In this document: in pieces, positions 42,340-50,870 of the stretch | Layout: every line of letters starts with the position of its first letter | Numbering within the stretch: position 1 is the stretch's first letter | NCBI RefSeq assembly: GCF_011742925.1 | Contig: NZ_WAEL01000007.1 | Coordinates: forward strand, 186,001 to 250,000 | DNA from: Fibrivirga algicola | GTDB taxonomy: Bacteria > Bacteroidota > Bacteroidia > Cytophagales > Spirosomataceae | DNA: 64,000 nucleotides | Direction of reading: 5' to 3' | Translations under genes and position numbers: made by a program | Notes under the pieces: model-generated | Database searches by the model: none | Told to the model about the DNA's origin: nothing | What the model saw: the letters and a program-made list of their open reading frames with translations, nothing else

Positions 42340-44736
42340 ATGCTGCGCCACGCTACGCTACTTCTACTCACGTTACTCGCGGGCGCCCTGTCCGGATTTA
42401 GTCAAGCCCAGTCTACGTACAGCCTGTCTGGGTACGTTCGGCAGGCAGGTACAGATACACCTGTTTCAGGGGCTACGGTTTTCCTGCAAAGTACCCGGGC
42501 CGGAACGGTGACCGGAAAAGACGGCTTCTTTGTGCTATCTGTAAAGCCAGGTACGTACCCCGTTCGGGTTTCGCATGTTGGTTTCGTAGCACAAGTACTT
42601 AACGTGGTCGTCAGTAAGCAAACGCTGATCAATGTTGACCTGTCCAGTGATACGCAATACCTGGAAGAGGTAGTTGTGCAGACCGAAGCACCCGACAAAA
42701 ACGTGCGCAAAGTAGAGCTGGGTGTGACGCAGTTGAGCATCAAAAACATTCGTCGAATTCCAGCCTTCATGGGTGAGGTCGACGTAGTGCGGAGCCTGCT
42801 TCTGCTGCCGGGAGTAACCTCAGTTGGTGAAGGTGCAACCGGCGTGAACGTGCGGGGCGGCAGCATCGACCAGAACCTGGTGCTGATGGATGATGCGCCC
42901 CTGTTCAACACCAGCCACCTGCTGGGCTTTTTCTCGGTGTTCAATCCCGATATCGTGCGTGATCTGACGCTGCACCGGGGCGGCACTGCTCCGAGCTACG
43001 GCGGCCGGGCGTCGTCGGTGCTTGACATTAAGATAAAGGAGCCTGAAACCGAACGCTGGTCGGCTTACGGGGGCATCGGTATTGTGTCGAGCCGGGCGGG
43101 CGTAGAGGGGCCTATTATCAAGAAAAAGCTGACGATGCTGGCCGCTACCCGCTTGTCGTTCAACGATTTCCTGTTCACCCTCGGGCCTGCCAGTCTGAGC
43201 GGCACACGGGCCAACTTCTACGACCTGACCACGAAAGTGAAGTGGCAGCCGTCGGAGAAGCACACCATAACCAGTACTGGCTACTACGGACGCGACATTT
43301 TCAAGCTACCGTCCGATTCGCTGTCGGGTGTCGAGATCAATGCCTCGTCCACACAGTTCGATTATCGCACGATGGCCGGTACGGTACGCTGGAACTACCT
43401 GATCAATAGCCAGCTGAACCTGAATACAACGGCGGTCTGGAGCCAGTATACTACCGAAACATCGGCGCCCGACTCGGCCAATAAATTCAGTCTGGTGGCC
43501 GAAGTGCTGCATAAGCAGATCAAGAGTGACCTAACCATTGCCCTCAACGAAGAACACGCCATACAGGTGGGGCTGAGCGCCATCAATTACACCATTCAAC
43601 CCAACAAACTCACGCCCGGTCCATTCTCCAACGCCCTGCCGTTTGCCCTGCCCACCGAACGGGCCTACGAACTGGCCGTCTACGCTCAGGACGAATGGAA
43701 CGTATCGGAGAGTACTGCCCTGCTGGCTGGCCTTCGCTATTCGGCCCTGTTGAATGAGGGACCAGCGTTGACACGTACCTACGGGTCTGATCTGCCACGC
43801 CTGCCAGGTACGGCCATGACTACAACCCCCTATGCGGCCGGTACGATCTACCACTCGTCGGGCGGTATTGAGCCGCGCCTGGCGTTGCGGATAAATGTGG
43901 GCGAAGGACGCTCGCTGAAATTTGGCTACAACCGCATTCGGCAGTATATCCAGCTGGTATCAAACACCACGGCTGCCCTGCCCACCTCGCGCTGGGTGCT
44001 GAGCGACGCCAACATAAAGCCTCAGATCGCTGATCAGCTGTCGGCGGGGTATTTTGCCAACGGAAAACAGAACGAATACGAAGCGTCGGCCGAGGTATAT
44101 TACAAAACGCTGACCAACGCCATCGACTACCGCGACGGAGCGAACCTGCAACGAAATCCGGCTCCCGAAACCGATGTGTTGCAGGGGAAAGGGCAGGCGT
44201 ACGGGCTGGAGATGCTGGTGCGCAAAAACAAAGGCGCCTGGACCGGCTGGGTGAGCTATACCTATGCGCGCACACTGCTCACGATCAACAGCCCGTTTAT
44301 TGATGAGCAGGTAAACAGCGGACAGGCGTATCCCGCCAATTTCGACAAGCCCCACACGCTGAATGCCACAGCCACCTACCGGCCCAGTCTGCGGTTTAGC
44401 GTATCGCTTAACTTTACCTATAGCACCGGCCGACCCATTACGCAGCCCTATGGCCGCGCTAAGCTGAACAACGTGGTCGTACCGATCTACATAAACCGCA
44501 ATCAGGAGCGTATTCCCGATTACCACCGTCTCGATTTCTCGATGCTGTTCGAGCAGGACCCTGCCAAAAAAAGGAGGGTGCAACAGAGCTGGAATTTCTC
44601 GGTCTACAATGTGTACGCGCACAAAAACGCCTATTCCGTCTTTTACAAGTTTGACCCACGTCAGTCGACCGATGCCTTTAAGCTCTCAATTTTCGGCACC
44701 GTTTTCCCGTCCTTAACCTATAACGTTCGGTTTTAG
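42340..44736 (+). CDS. TonB-dependent outer-membrane receptor
   Basis: The 798-residue protein has a signal peptide (about 1-22), a carboxypeptidase-regulatory-like beta-sandwich (about 27-110; YSLSGYVRQAGTDTPVSGATVFL), a plug domain (about 125-230; GEGATGVNVRGGSIDQNLVLMDDAPLFN) and a 22-strand barrel ending SLTYNVRF. It imports a ligand through the outer membrane using TonB energy. Two DUF4249 lipoprotein genes follow directly (22 nt gap to the first), the standard Bacteroidota pairing. The ligand is unknown; receptors of this type are often iron- or cofactor-related. Confidence 0.94.
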   Translation: MLRHATLLLLTLLAGALSGFSQAQSTYSLSGYVRQAGTDTPVSGATVFLQSTRAGTVTGKDGFFVLSVKPGTYPVRVSHVGFVAQVLNVVVSKQTLINVDLSSDTQYLEEVVVQTEAPDKNVRKVELGVTQLSIKNIRRIPAFMGEVDVVRSLLLLPGVTSVGEGATGVNVRGGSIDQNLVLMDDAPLFNTSHLLGFFSVFNPDIVRDLTLHRGGTAPSYGGRASSVLDIKIKEPETERWSAYGGIGIVSSRAGVEGPIIKKKLTMLAATRLSFNDFLFTLGPASLSGTRANFYDLTTKVKWQPSEKHTITSTGYYGRDIFKLPSDSLSGVEINASSTQFDYRTMAGTVRWNYLINSQLNLNTTAVWSQYTTETSAPDSANKFSLVAEVLHKQIKSDLTIALNEEHAIQVGLSAINYTIQPNKLTPGPFSNALPFALPTERAYELAVYAQDEWNVSESTALLAGLRYSALLNEGPALTRTYGSDLPRLPGTAMTTTPYAAGTIYHSSGGIEPRLALRINVGEGRSLKFGYNRIRQYIQLVSNTTAALPTSRWVLSDANIKPQIADQLSAGYFANGKQNEYEASAEVYYKTLTNAIDYRDGANLQRNPAPETDVLQGKGQAYGLEMLVRKNKGAWTGWVSYTYARTLLTINSPFIDEQVNSGQAYPANFDKPHTLNATATYRPSLRFSVSLNFTYSTGRPITQPYGRAKLNNVVVPIYINRNQERIPDYHRLDFSMLFEQDPAKKRRVQQSWNFSVYNVYAHKNAYSVFYKFDPRQSTDAFKLSIFGTVFPSLTYNVRF

Positions 44737-44758
44737 ACCAGCCGCTGCCGCTACCATC

Positions 44759-45841
44759 ATGAACCGAATCGTTCTACGCCTCTTTACTCATCTTCTCATC
44801 TACGGACTAATTGCCTCGTGCGTAACGCCTTACCAGTCGGAGCCGAAGTCGCTGACCAATAGTGCGTTGATCGTGGATGGCTACATTACCGACCAGCCCG
44901 GCCCGCACCAGGTTACGCTCTCGTTCTCTACCGATTACACGGTGACATCGTTGAACTTCGTTGTGCCGGGGGCCAGCGTAGGTGTGACTGACGACTTGGG
45001 TAACCGGCAGGGCTTCATCGAGATTGGTCGGGGTGTCTATCGCACGCCGGCCTCGTTTCAAGGACAGCCGGGACGTACCTACAAGCTTACGATTGCGTTG
45101 CCCGACGGACGGCGCTATGAATCCAAGCCGGAAAAAATCAAGGCCGTTCCAGCCATCGACCGGATTTACGACGAATACACGGAAAAGCCAATTGCCGGTA
45201 TTGCCACGCTGGACAAAGGCTTTAATATCTACCTCGACACAAAAGATCCCGCCACGACCGGCGATTATTACCGCTGGATCTGGACCCACTTCGAACCGCT
45301 GGTAATCTGCGACATACGCACTACAACCGTGGCCACTACGGCGGTTGAATACGGCTACAACTGCTGCGAGTCGTGTTGGGAGATTGCCCGCTGCGCTGGT
45401 ATTAACTGTAACAATGCCACCTCCGACGAGCAGATCAACGGCAAGTCGATCAGTCGGCAGTTTCTGCTGCGTGCGCCGTACACATCAACGAGTGGCTATT
45501 ACGTTGAAGTGGAGCAGCTTTCCTTATCGAGAGAGGCGTATGCGTATTATAAAAACATCGAAAACCTGACGTCGAGCAACGGGGGAATTTTTGATGTGGC
45601 TCCTGTTCCGCTGAGGGGTAATGTCGTGTGTGTGAGTAATCCGGCTGAACAGGTATATGGCTATTTCAGTGCGTCGGGTGCTCAGAAAGTGCCCTACGTT
45701 GTCGACAGAACGAAAGGAAAGGGCGCCCCTAATTTTGTATTCCTGCCGCCAGCGCCGCCCCAGCCACCGTTACCGCCCTGCGCGGCCTGCCGTGAAAGCG
45801 ATTCCCGCACCCGTGTGAAGCCCCGCTGGTGGCCTTTCTAG
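44759..45841 (+). CDS. DUF4249 lipoprotein, copy 1
   Basis: The 360-residue protein has a lipoprotein signal (LLIYGLIASC, Cys near 21) and the DUF4249 pattern: ALIVDGYITDQPGPHQVTLSFS, VTDDLGNRQGFIEIGRGVYRT, YKLTIALPDGRRYESKPEKIK, then a Cys-rich insertion (about residues 200-222) and NGKSISRQFLLRAPY. DUF4249 proteins are surface or periplasmic lipoproteins almost always encoded next to TonB receptors, presumably helping ligand capture. The C-terminus ends CAACRESDSRTRVKPRWWPF. It is closely related to the next gene. Confidence 0.92.
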   Translation: MNRIVLRLFTHLLIYGLIASCVTPYQSEPKSLTNSALIVDGYITDQPGPHQVTLSFSTDYTVTSLNFVVPGASVGVTDDLGNRQGFIEIGRGVYRTPASFQGQPGRTYKLTIALPDGRRYESKPEKIKAVPAIDRIYDEYTEKPIAGIATLDKGFNIYLDTKDPATTGDYYRWIWTHFEPLVICDIRTTTVATTAVEYGYNCCESCWEIARCAGINCNNATSDEQINGKSISRQFLLRAPYTSTSGYYVEVEQLSLSREAYAYYKNIENLTSSNGGIFDVAPVPLRGNVVCVSNPAEQVYGYFSASGAQKVPYVVDRTKGKGAPNFVFLPPAPPQPPLPPCAACRESDSRTRVKPRWWPF

Positions 45842-45878
45842 TCATCGTTTGCCAGACCAGGCTGGTATCCCCTCAATC

Positions 45879-46958
45879 ATGAACGCTCGGAAACGTAGTC
45901 GGTATTGCACCCTCCTCCTGCTATGTGGCTGGCTGATCGGCTGCATCACGCCCTATCAACCCGATACGAAAGCGCTTGAGGGGAAAATGCTGATCGTGGA
46001 TGGCTATATTACCGACCAGCCGGGACCGCATCAGGTAAGCCTGTCGTACACCGCCAATTTCACGTTCAACGCCCTGAACATGGTGGCTACGGGGGCTACT
46101 GTAGCTGTGACCGACGACCTGGGCAACCGGCAAGGCTTCACCGAGATTGGTCGGGGCGTCTACCGCACGCCCGTCTCGTTTCAGGGACAGCCGGGACGTA
46201 CCTACAAGCTCACGATTGCGTTGCCCGACGGACGGCGTTACGAGTCGAAGCCGGAAAAAATCAAACCTGCTCCGGCTATCGACCGGATCTATGATGAATA
46301 CGACGAACGGCCTGTCGACGGGTTCTTCGCGGCCAACAAGGGATTCAGTGTGTACCTGGATACCAAAGACCCCGCCACGACCGGTGATTATTACCGCTGG
46401 GTCTGGACCCACTTCGAGCCATTGGTCTACTGCAACACCGTAAGACTGGCATTGGGTGATGGCTCGGCCGAATACGGTATTTACTGCTGCCAGGATTGTT
46501 GGGATATTGTTCGGTGTACCAACGCAGACTGCATCAACGTAACCTCCGATGAGCAGATCAACGGCAAGTCGATCAGTCGGCAGTTTTTGCTCCGCGCACC
46601 CTACACGGCCCAGAGCGGGTACTATGTAGAACTTGAGCAGTTGGCCATATCTCGAGAGGCGTACCTGTATTACAAAACCATCGAAGGATTGACGAAAAGC
46701 AACGGCGGTATTTTCGATCCGGCTCCAGCCCCATTAACCGGAAACATCGTGTCGGTATCGAACCCCGGCGAAAAAGTGATTGGTTTCTTCAGCGCGTCGG
46801 GGAGCCAGAAGGTGCCGTATACGGTTGACCGGTCGAAAGGGATAGGCACGCCGAACTTCATTCAGAAGCCCCCACCGGTGCCGGGCATTCCGCCTTGTAT
46901 CAATTGCGAAGAAAGCGATTATAGAACCCGGATCAAGCCGCGGTGGTGGCCGTTTTAA
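45879..46958 (+). CDS. DUF4249 lipoprotein, copy 2
   Basis: The start is set at the ATG at 45879, which opens the lipoprotein signal (CTLLLLCGWLIGC); a TTG upstream at 45849 is unlikely. The 359-residue product parallels copy 1 along its whole length: IVDGYITDQPGPHQVSLSY, VTDDLGNRQGFTEIGRGVYRT, the same Cys-rich insertion (YCCQDCWDIVRCTNADC) and the same RIKPRWWPF end. DNA identity is patchy: one 53-nt stretch differs from copy 1 by a single base, while the N-terminal and loop regions differ much more. It is a tandem duplicate serving the same TonB system. Confidence 0.92.
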   Translation: MNARKRSRYCTLLLLCGWLIGCITPYQPDTKALEGKMLIVDGYITDQPGPHQVSLSYTANFTFNALNMVATGATVAVTDDLGNRQGFTEIGRGVYRTPVSFQGQPGRTYKLTIALPDGRRYESKPEKIKPAPAIDRIYDEYDERPVDGFFAANKGFSVYLDTKDPATTGDYYRWVWTHFEPLVYCNTVRLALGDGSAEYGIYCCQDCWDIVRCTNADCINVTSDEQINGKSISRQFLLRAPYTAQSGYYVELEQLAISREAYLYYKTIEGLTKSNGGIFDPAPAPLTGNIVSVSNPGEKVIGFFSASGSQKVPYTVDRSKGIGTPNFIQKPPPVPGIPPCINCEESDYRTRIKPRWWPF

Positions 46959-46960
46959 TG

Positions 46961-46968
46961 TAATTTTG
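46961..46968 (+). promoter_or_regulatory. -7 promoter box touching the start of the GT9 gene
   Basis: TAATTTTG matches TAnnTTTG exactly, directly after the DUF4249 copy-2 stop codon, and ends 4 nt before the ATG at 46973. It predicts a leaderless transcript for the glycosyltransferase gene. No -33 TTTG is apparent. Confidence 0.5.
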
Positions 46969-46972
46969 CCCC

Positions 46973-47959
46973 ATGGCTACCAAGTTTCTCATCCTTCGCT
47001 TTTCGTCGATCGGCGATATCGTGCTCACGACGCCTGTGGTTCGTTGTATCAAGCAGCAGGTGCCCGGTGCGGAGGTGCATTATGCCACCAAAAAGGGGTT
47101 CGCTACCTTATTGACTGATAACCCGTACATTGATAAGCTACATTACCTCGATGGCTCGCTGTCGGCGCTGGTGAAGGAACTTCGGGCCGAACAATTCGAC
47201 TACATCATTGACCTGCATCAGAACCTGCGCACCCGTCTGATCAAGTTGCAACTTGGGGTCAAAGCCTACTCGTTCGACAAGCTAAACCTGAATAAGTGGC
47301 TGATGGTGCGCTTGAAAATAAACACGTTGCCGGATATTCACATCGTCGATCGGTACCTGGCTACCGTGCTGCCGCTGGGCGTCAGCAACGATGGAAAGGG
47401 GCTAGACTACTTCATCCCCTACAAAGATCAGGTTGAACTCAACTGGCTGCCGCCCACGCACCAGACCGGGTACGTTGCCTACGCGATCGGTGGGCAGCAC
47501 GCTACCAAAAAATTGCCCGTCGACCGGATGATCGAGCTCTGCCGGAAGATCGACTATCCGGTGGTTCTGCTGGGTGGCAAAGAAGATCAGCCGGCGGGCG
47601 AGACAATCGAAACGGCACTGGGATCGGGACTTATCTACAATGCCTGTGGCCGCTACAACCTCAATCAGTCGGCTTCACTCGTGCAGGGCGCACGGCTCGT
47701 CTTTACGCACGATACGGGCCTGATGCACATTGCGGCGGCACTCAGGAAAAAGGTGTATTCGATCTGGGGGAACACCACGCCGGCCTTTGGCATGTATCCC
47801 TACAAAACGCCCTATGTGGTATTGGAAAAAAACGGGTTAGACTGCCGCCCCTGCTCTAAAATTGGTTACGCCAAATGCCCGCGAGGCCATTTCAAGTGCA
47901 TGAATGAGATCTCCTTCGACTTTGAGATCACCGAGCTAAAGCGGCAGCGCGGCGTGTAA
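46973..47959 (+). CDS. Family 9 glycosyltransferase (heptosyltransferase-like)
   Basis: The 328-residue protein is a GT9/heptosyltransferase: FLILRFSSIGDIVLTTPVVRCIKQQVPGAEVHYATKK at the start, DYIIDLHQNLRT, GYVAYAIGGQHATKKLP, LLGGKEDQPAGE and THDTGLMHIAAALRKKVYSIWGNTTPAFGMYPY. Family members add ADP-heptose to the LPS inner core at the cytoplasmic membrane face. It likely acts in lipopolysaccharide core synthesis and is unrelated to the preceding TonB genes apart from position. It converges with the sialidase-like gene 29 bp downstream. Confidence 0.93.
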   Translation: MATKFLILRFSSIGDIVLTTPVVRCIKQQVPGAEVHYATKKGFATLLTDNPYIDKLHYLDGSLSALVKELRAEQFDYIIDLHQNLRTRLIKLQLGVKAYSFDKLNLNKWLMVRLKINTLPDIHIVDRYLATVLPLGVSNDGKGLDYFIPYKDQVELNWLPPTHQTGYVAYAIGGQHATKKLPVDRMIELCRKIDYPVVLLGGKEDQPAGETIETALGSGLIYNACGRYNLNQSASLVQGARLVFTHDTGLMHIAAALRKKVYSIWGNTTPAFGMYPYKTPYVVLEKNGLDCRPCSKIGYAKCPRGHFKCMNEISFDFEITELKRQRGV

Positions 47960-47988
47960 ACGTCCGGTCTAGTCTGCTGCTCATTACC

Positions 47989-49032
47989 CTACGCTTTCTT
48001 GCCGGGGTCGAGGGCGATATGCCGGATACGTTTCCGTTTCCAGGTGTAGGCCACGTGTACCAGCCCGTCGGCGGTTTGAATAACGGCGGGGTAGGAGTAT
48101 TCACCCGGCTCATTTTCCAGCACCGCCAGCGTTTGCCACCTAATCCCGTCGGCCGAAATAGCCACGTGTAGTGGTGTTCGTGGTCCGCCAAACTGACCGT
48201 TCGAAAAGGGCGTTGGGTTATAAACCAGCACCTGACGACCATCGGCCAGTGTCACGGCATCGGTCCCTGAATTTGGGTTTGGCAACGTTGTTTTTTGCAG
48301 GGCCGACCAGGTTTTGCCGCCATCCTGCGACCAGGTCTCCAGAATAAACCCGCTATTCTGGCTGCGGCAAAGGGCCTGTAGCTTTCCGTTTGGGTGAAAC
48401 AGCACGCTGGGTTGAATAGCTCCATCAGTCACACCGTCATTGATGGCGGCTGTTTTCTGCCAGGTTTTACCCCAGTCGGAGGTCTGCTCAAAATGAACCC
48501 GCCAGTTATGATCTTCCGAACTGCTGGGGCAAAGTAGCACCCCCGATGGCAGCAGCACCGGCTTGTTTTTGATCGGCCCGGCAATGCCCTCCGGCAACCG
48601 CTCTGCCGCCGACCAGGTTTTACCCTGATCGGTTGAGCGTTTTAGCATACCCCACCAGGTGGATGGGCTAGGGCCTACTTTATAAAACAGGATCAGTTCA
48701 CCGTTGGGCACCTGAAACAGCACCGGATTCCAGCAGGGTAGGTGCTTGCCGTCGGGTTGCAGGCCCGTGGCTACCTCGACGGGTGGTGTCCAATGGGTAT
48801 CGGAGCGGCGGCTAAACCAGATACCCACGTCGGGGTGGCGCTCGTATTCACCGCCGAACCAAGCCGCTACCAGTCCCTGCGGTGTTTCGGCCAGGGTAGA
48901 GGCATGGCATTCCGGAAACGGAGCCTGTTCATAGATCCACTCGCGTTGCCGCGTTTGGGTAATGGGCTGGGCAAAACTGCTCATGACTGGGAGCGACGCG
49001 AACGTGATAAAGAGGTAGGGAAGCCATTTCAT
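47989..49032 (-). CDS. Secreted sialidase-family protein (BNR/Asp-box propeller)
   Basis: The 347-residue protein has a signal peptide (about 1-21, ending SSFAQ) and a six-bladed propeller with repeated Asp-box motifs (STDQGKTWS, TSDWGKTWQ, SQDGGKTWS). The sequence ECHASTLAETPQGLVAAWFGGEYERHPDVGIWFSRR is typical of a group called sialidase family or exo-alpha-sialidase in Bacteroidota. The classical Arg triad and Tyr/Glu pair of GH33 are not clearly recognisable, so the true substrate may not be sialic acid. A TATATTGG box lies 4 nt before the ATG on the minus strand. Confidence 0.88.
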   Translation of the reverse strand: MKWLPYLFITFASLPVMSSFAQPITQTRQREWIYEQAPFPECHASTLAETPQGLVAAWFGGEYERHPDVGIWFSRRSDTHWTPPVEVATGLQPDGKHLPCWNPVLFQVPNGELILFYKVGPSPSTWWGMLKRSTDQGKTWSAAERLPEGIAGPIKNKPVLLPSGVLLCPSSSEDHNWRVHFEQTSDWGKTWQKTAAINDGVTDGAIQPSVLFHPNGKLQALCRSQNSGFILETWSQDGGKTWSALQKTTLPNPNSGTDAVTLADGRQVLVYNPTPFSNGQFGGPRTPLHVAISADGIRWQTLAVLENEPGEYSYPAVIQTADGLVHVAYTWKRKRIRHIALDPGKKA

Positions 49033-49094
49033 GGTGCCAATATAGGGTTTTGTAACGTACCCGGCAGGACAGTAGGATGTGCCGGGTAATGCGT

Positions 49095-49102
49095 TATTTT
49101 AG
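49095..49102 (+). promoter_or_regulatory. Possible -7 box for gamma-glutamyltransferase gene
   Basis: TATTTTAG has one mismatch to TAnnTTTG and lies 20 nt before the ATG at 49123. It is a weak call based on position and partial match. Confidence 0.35.
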
Positions 49103-49122
49103 CTGGCCTAAAACACCCCCAC

Positions 49123-50829
49123 ATGATACGACCTGTACAACGCTTACTCACAGTTGGTTTACTTCTTGCCAGCGGTCTGCACACCTACGCGCAAGACCGG
49201 CTGACCGGTAAATCATTTGCCACCCGTACCGTGGTCATGGCCCAGCATGGCATGGTCTGCACCTCGCACCCACTGTCTACCCAGGCTGCCATTGATGTGC
49301 TGCGTAAGGGCGGCAACGCCATCGATGCTGCCATTGCCGCCAATGCGATGGAGGGCGTGGTTGAACCCGACATGAACGGCATTGGGGGTGACCTGTTTGC
49401 TATAGTCTGGGATGCCAAAACCAGGAAACTATACGGACTCAACGCGTCGGGGCGGTCGCCGTATAGCCTGACGCTGGCTGAATTGAAAAAACGCGGGTTG
49501 ACCCATATACCGTCTGCCGGTCCTTTACCGGTATCGGTGCCGGGTTGCGTAGATGGCTGGTTTGAAATGCACAAGCGGTTTGGCAAAACGCCCATGCCTG
49601 CTATTCTATCGCACGCGATCCAGTACGCCCGTGAGGGGTATCCCGTTCACGACGAAGCCGCCTATTACTGGGAAAGCATGATTGCTCGGATGGGTAAATA
49701 CCCGAACGTGATGGACGTGTATGCGCCCACCGGTGCTGCCCCGAAACGGGGTGAACTGTTTCGGAATCCGGCGCTCGCCAATACCCTTGACAAAATTGCG
49801 AAGGGCGGCCGCGATGCCTTCTACAAAGGAGATATTGCCCGCACCATCGACGGCTTCATGAAGAAAGCAGGCGGCTTTCTGAGCTACTGTGATCTGGCCG
49901 AGCACACCTCTGACTGGATTGACCCCGTTTCGACCAACTACCGGGGCTATAATGTCTGGGAGTTACCGCCAAATGGGCAGGGTGTTGCCGTGCTGCAAAT
50001 GCTGAACATTCTGGAAGGATATGATTTTTCGAAAATTCCGTGGGGGAGCCCCGAACACATTCACCGGTTTGTGGAGGCGAAAAAACTGGTGTTCGAAGAC
50101 CGGGCCAAGTACTATGCCGATCCCGCCTTTGCCAAGATTCCGGTGCAGACGCTGATCTCAAAAGCTTATGCCAGCCAGCGTCGGGCGCTGATTAACCTCG
50201 ATCGGGCATCGGCAACTGTCGAAGCGGGTAACCCGGCGCTGAAAGATGGCGACACGATCTACCTGACGGTGGCTGATAGCGAAGGCAACATGGTATCACT
50301 GATTCAGAGTAACTACCGGGGGTTTGGTTCGGGCATGGTTCCGGACGGGCTTGGCTTCACGTTGCAGGATCGGGGCGAAATGTTCAGCCTGACCGAAGGA
50401 CAAAACAATACCTACGCGCCGCACAAACGGCCGTTTCATACCATAATTCCGGCCTTCATCACCAAGGATGGGCAGCCTTTTATGAGCTTCGGCGTGATGG
50501 GCGGCAGCTTTCAGCCGCTTGGTCACGTGCAGATCGTCATGAACCTAGTTGACTTCGGCATGAACCCGCAGGAGGCTGGCGACGCCCCCCGGATTGACCA
50601 TGCCGGGTCGTCGGAGCCGACCGGCGAGAAAGGAACGGGGGTTGGCACGATCACCCTCGAATCGGGCTATCCGTACGAGACAATCCGGGCGCTGATGATC
50701 AAAGGGCATACTGTGGGCTATGGCCTGGGTGGCTATGGCGGCTATCAGGGCATTATGTTCGACGCTAAAAACAAGATTTATCACGGCGCTACCGAGTCGC
50801 GAAAAGACGGTCACGCCGCCGGATTCTAG
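49123..50829 (+). CDS. ggt: Gamma-glutamyltransferase
   Basis: The 568-residue protein has a signal peptide (ending HTYAQ near residue 24), the large subunit of the Ntn-hydrolase precursor (GMVCTSHPLSTQAAIDVLRKGGNAIDAAIAANAMEGVVEPDMNGIGGDLFAIV) and a small subunit beginning at the autocleavage Thr378 in the GDT motif (GDTIYLTVADSEGNMVSLIQSN). Later motifs are GSGMVPDGLGFTLQDRG and the C-terminal GVMGGSFQPLGHVQ. It transfers or hydrolyses gamma-glutamyl groups, for example of glutathione, in the periplasm. The small-subunit pattern suggests a divergent acylase-like member, so substrate range is uncertain. Confidence 0.92.
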   Translation: MIRPVQRLLTVGLLLASGLHTYAQDRLTGKSFATRTVVMAQHGMVCTSHPLSTQAAIDVLRKGGNAIDAAIAANAMEGVVEPDMNGIGGDLFAIVWDAKTRKLYGLNASGRSPYSLTLAELKKRGLTHIPSAGPLPVSVPGCVDGWFEMHKRFGKTPMPAILSHAIQYAREGYPVHDEAAYYWESMIARMGKYPNVMDVYAPTGAAPKRGELFRNPALANTLDKIAKGGRDAFYKGDIARTIDGFMKKAGGFLSYCDLAEHTSDWIDPVSTNYRGYNVWELPPNGQGVAVLQMLNILEGYDFSKIPWGSPEHIHRFVEAKKLVFEDRAKYYADPAFAKIPVQTLISKAYASQRRALINLDRASATVEAGNPALKDGDTIYLTVADSEGNMVSLIQSNYRGFGSGMVPDGLGFTLQDRGEMFSLTEGQNNTYAPHKRPFHTIIPAFITKDGQPFMSFGVMGGSFQPLGHVQIVMNLVDFGMNPQEAGDAPRIDHAGSSEPTGEKGTGVGTITLESGYPYETIRALMIKGHTVGYGLGGYGGYQGIMFDAKNKIYHGATESRKDGHAAGF

Positions 50830-50870
50830 GGTGATCAGGTACGTACCCAGTTGCTACCTGTCGATAGGGC

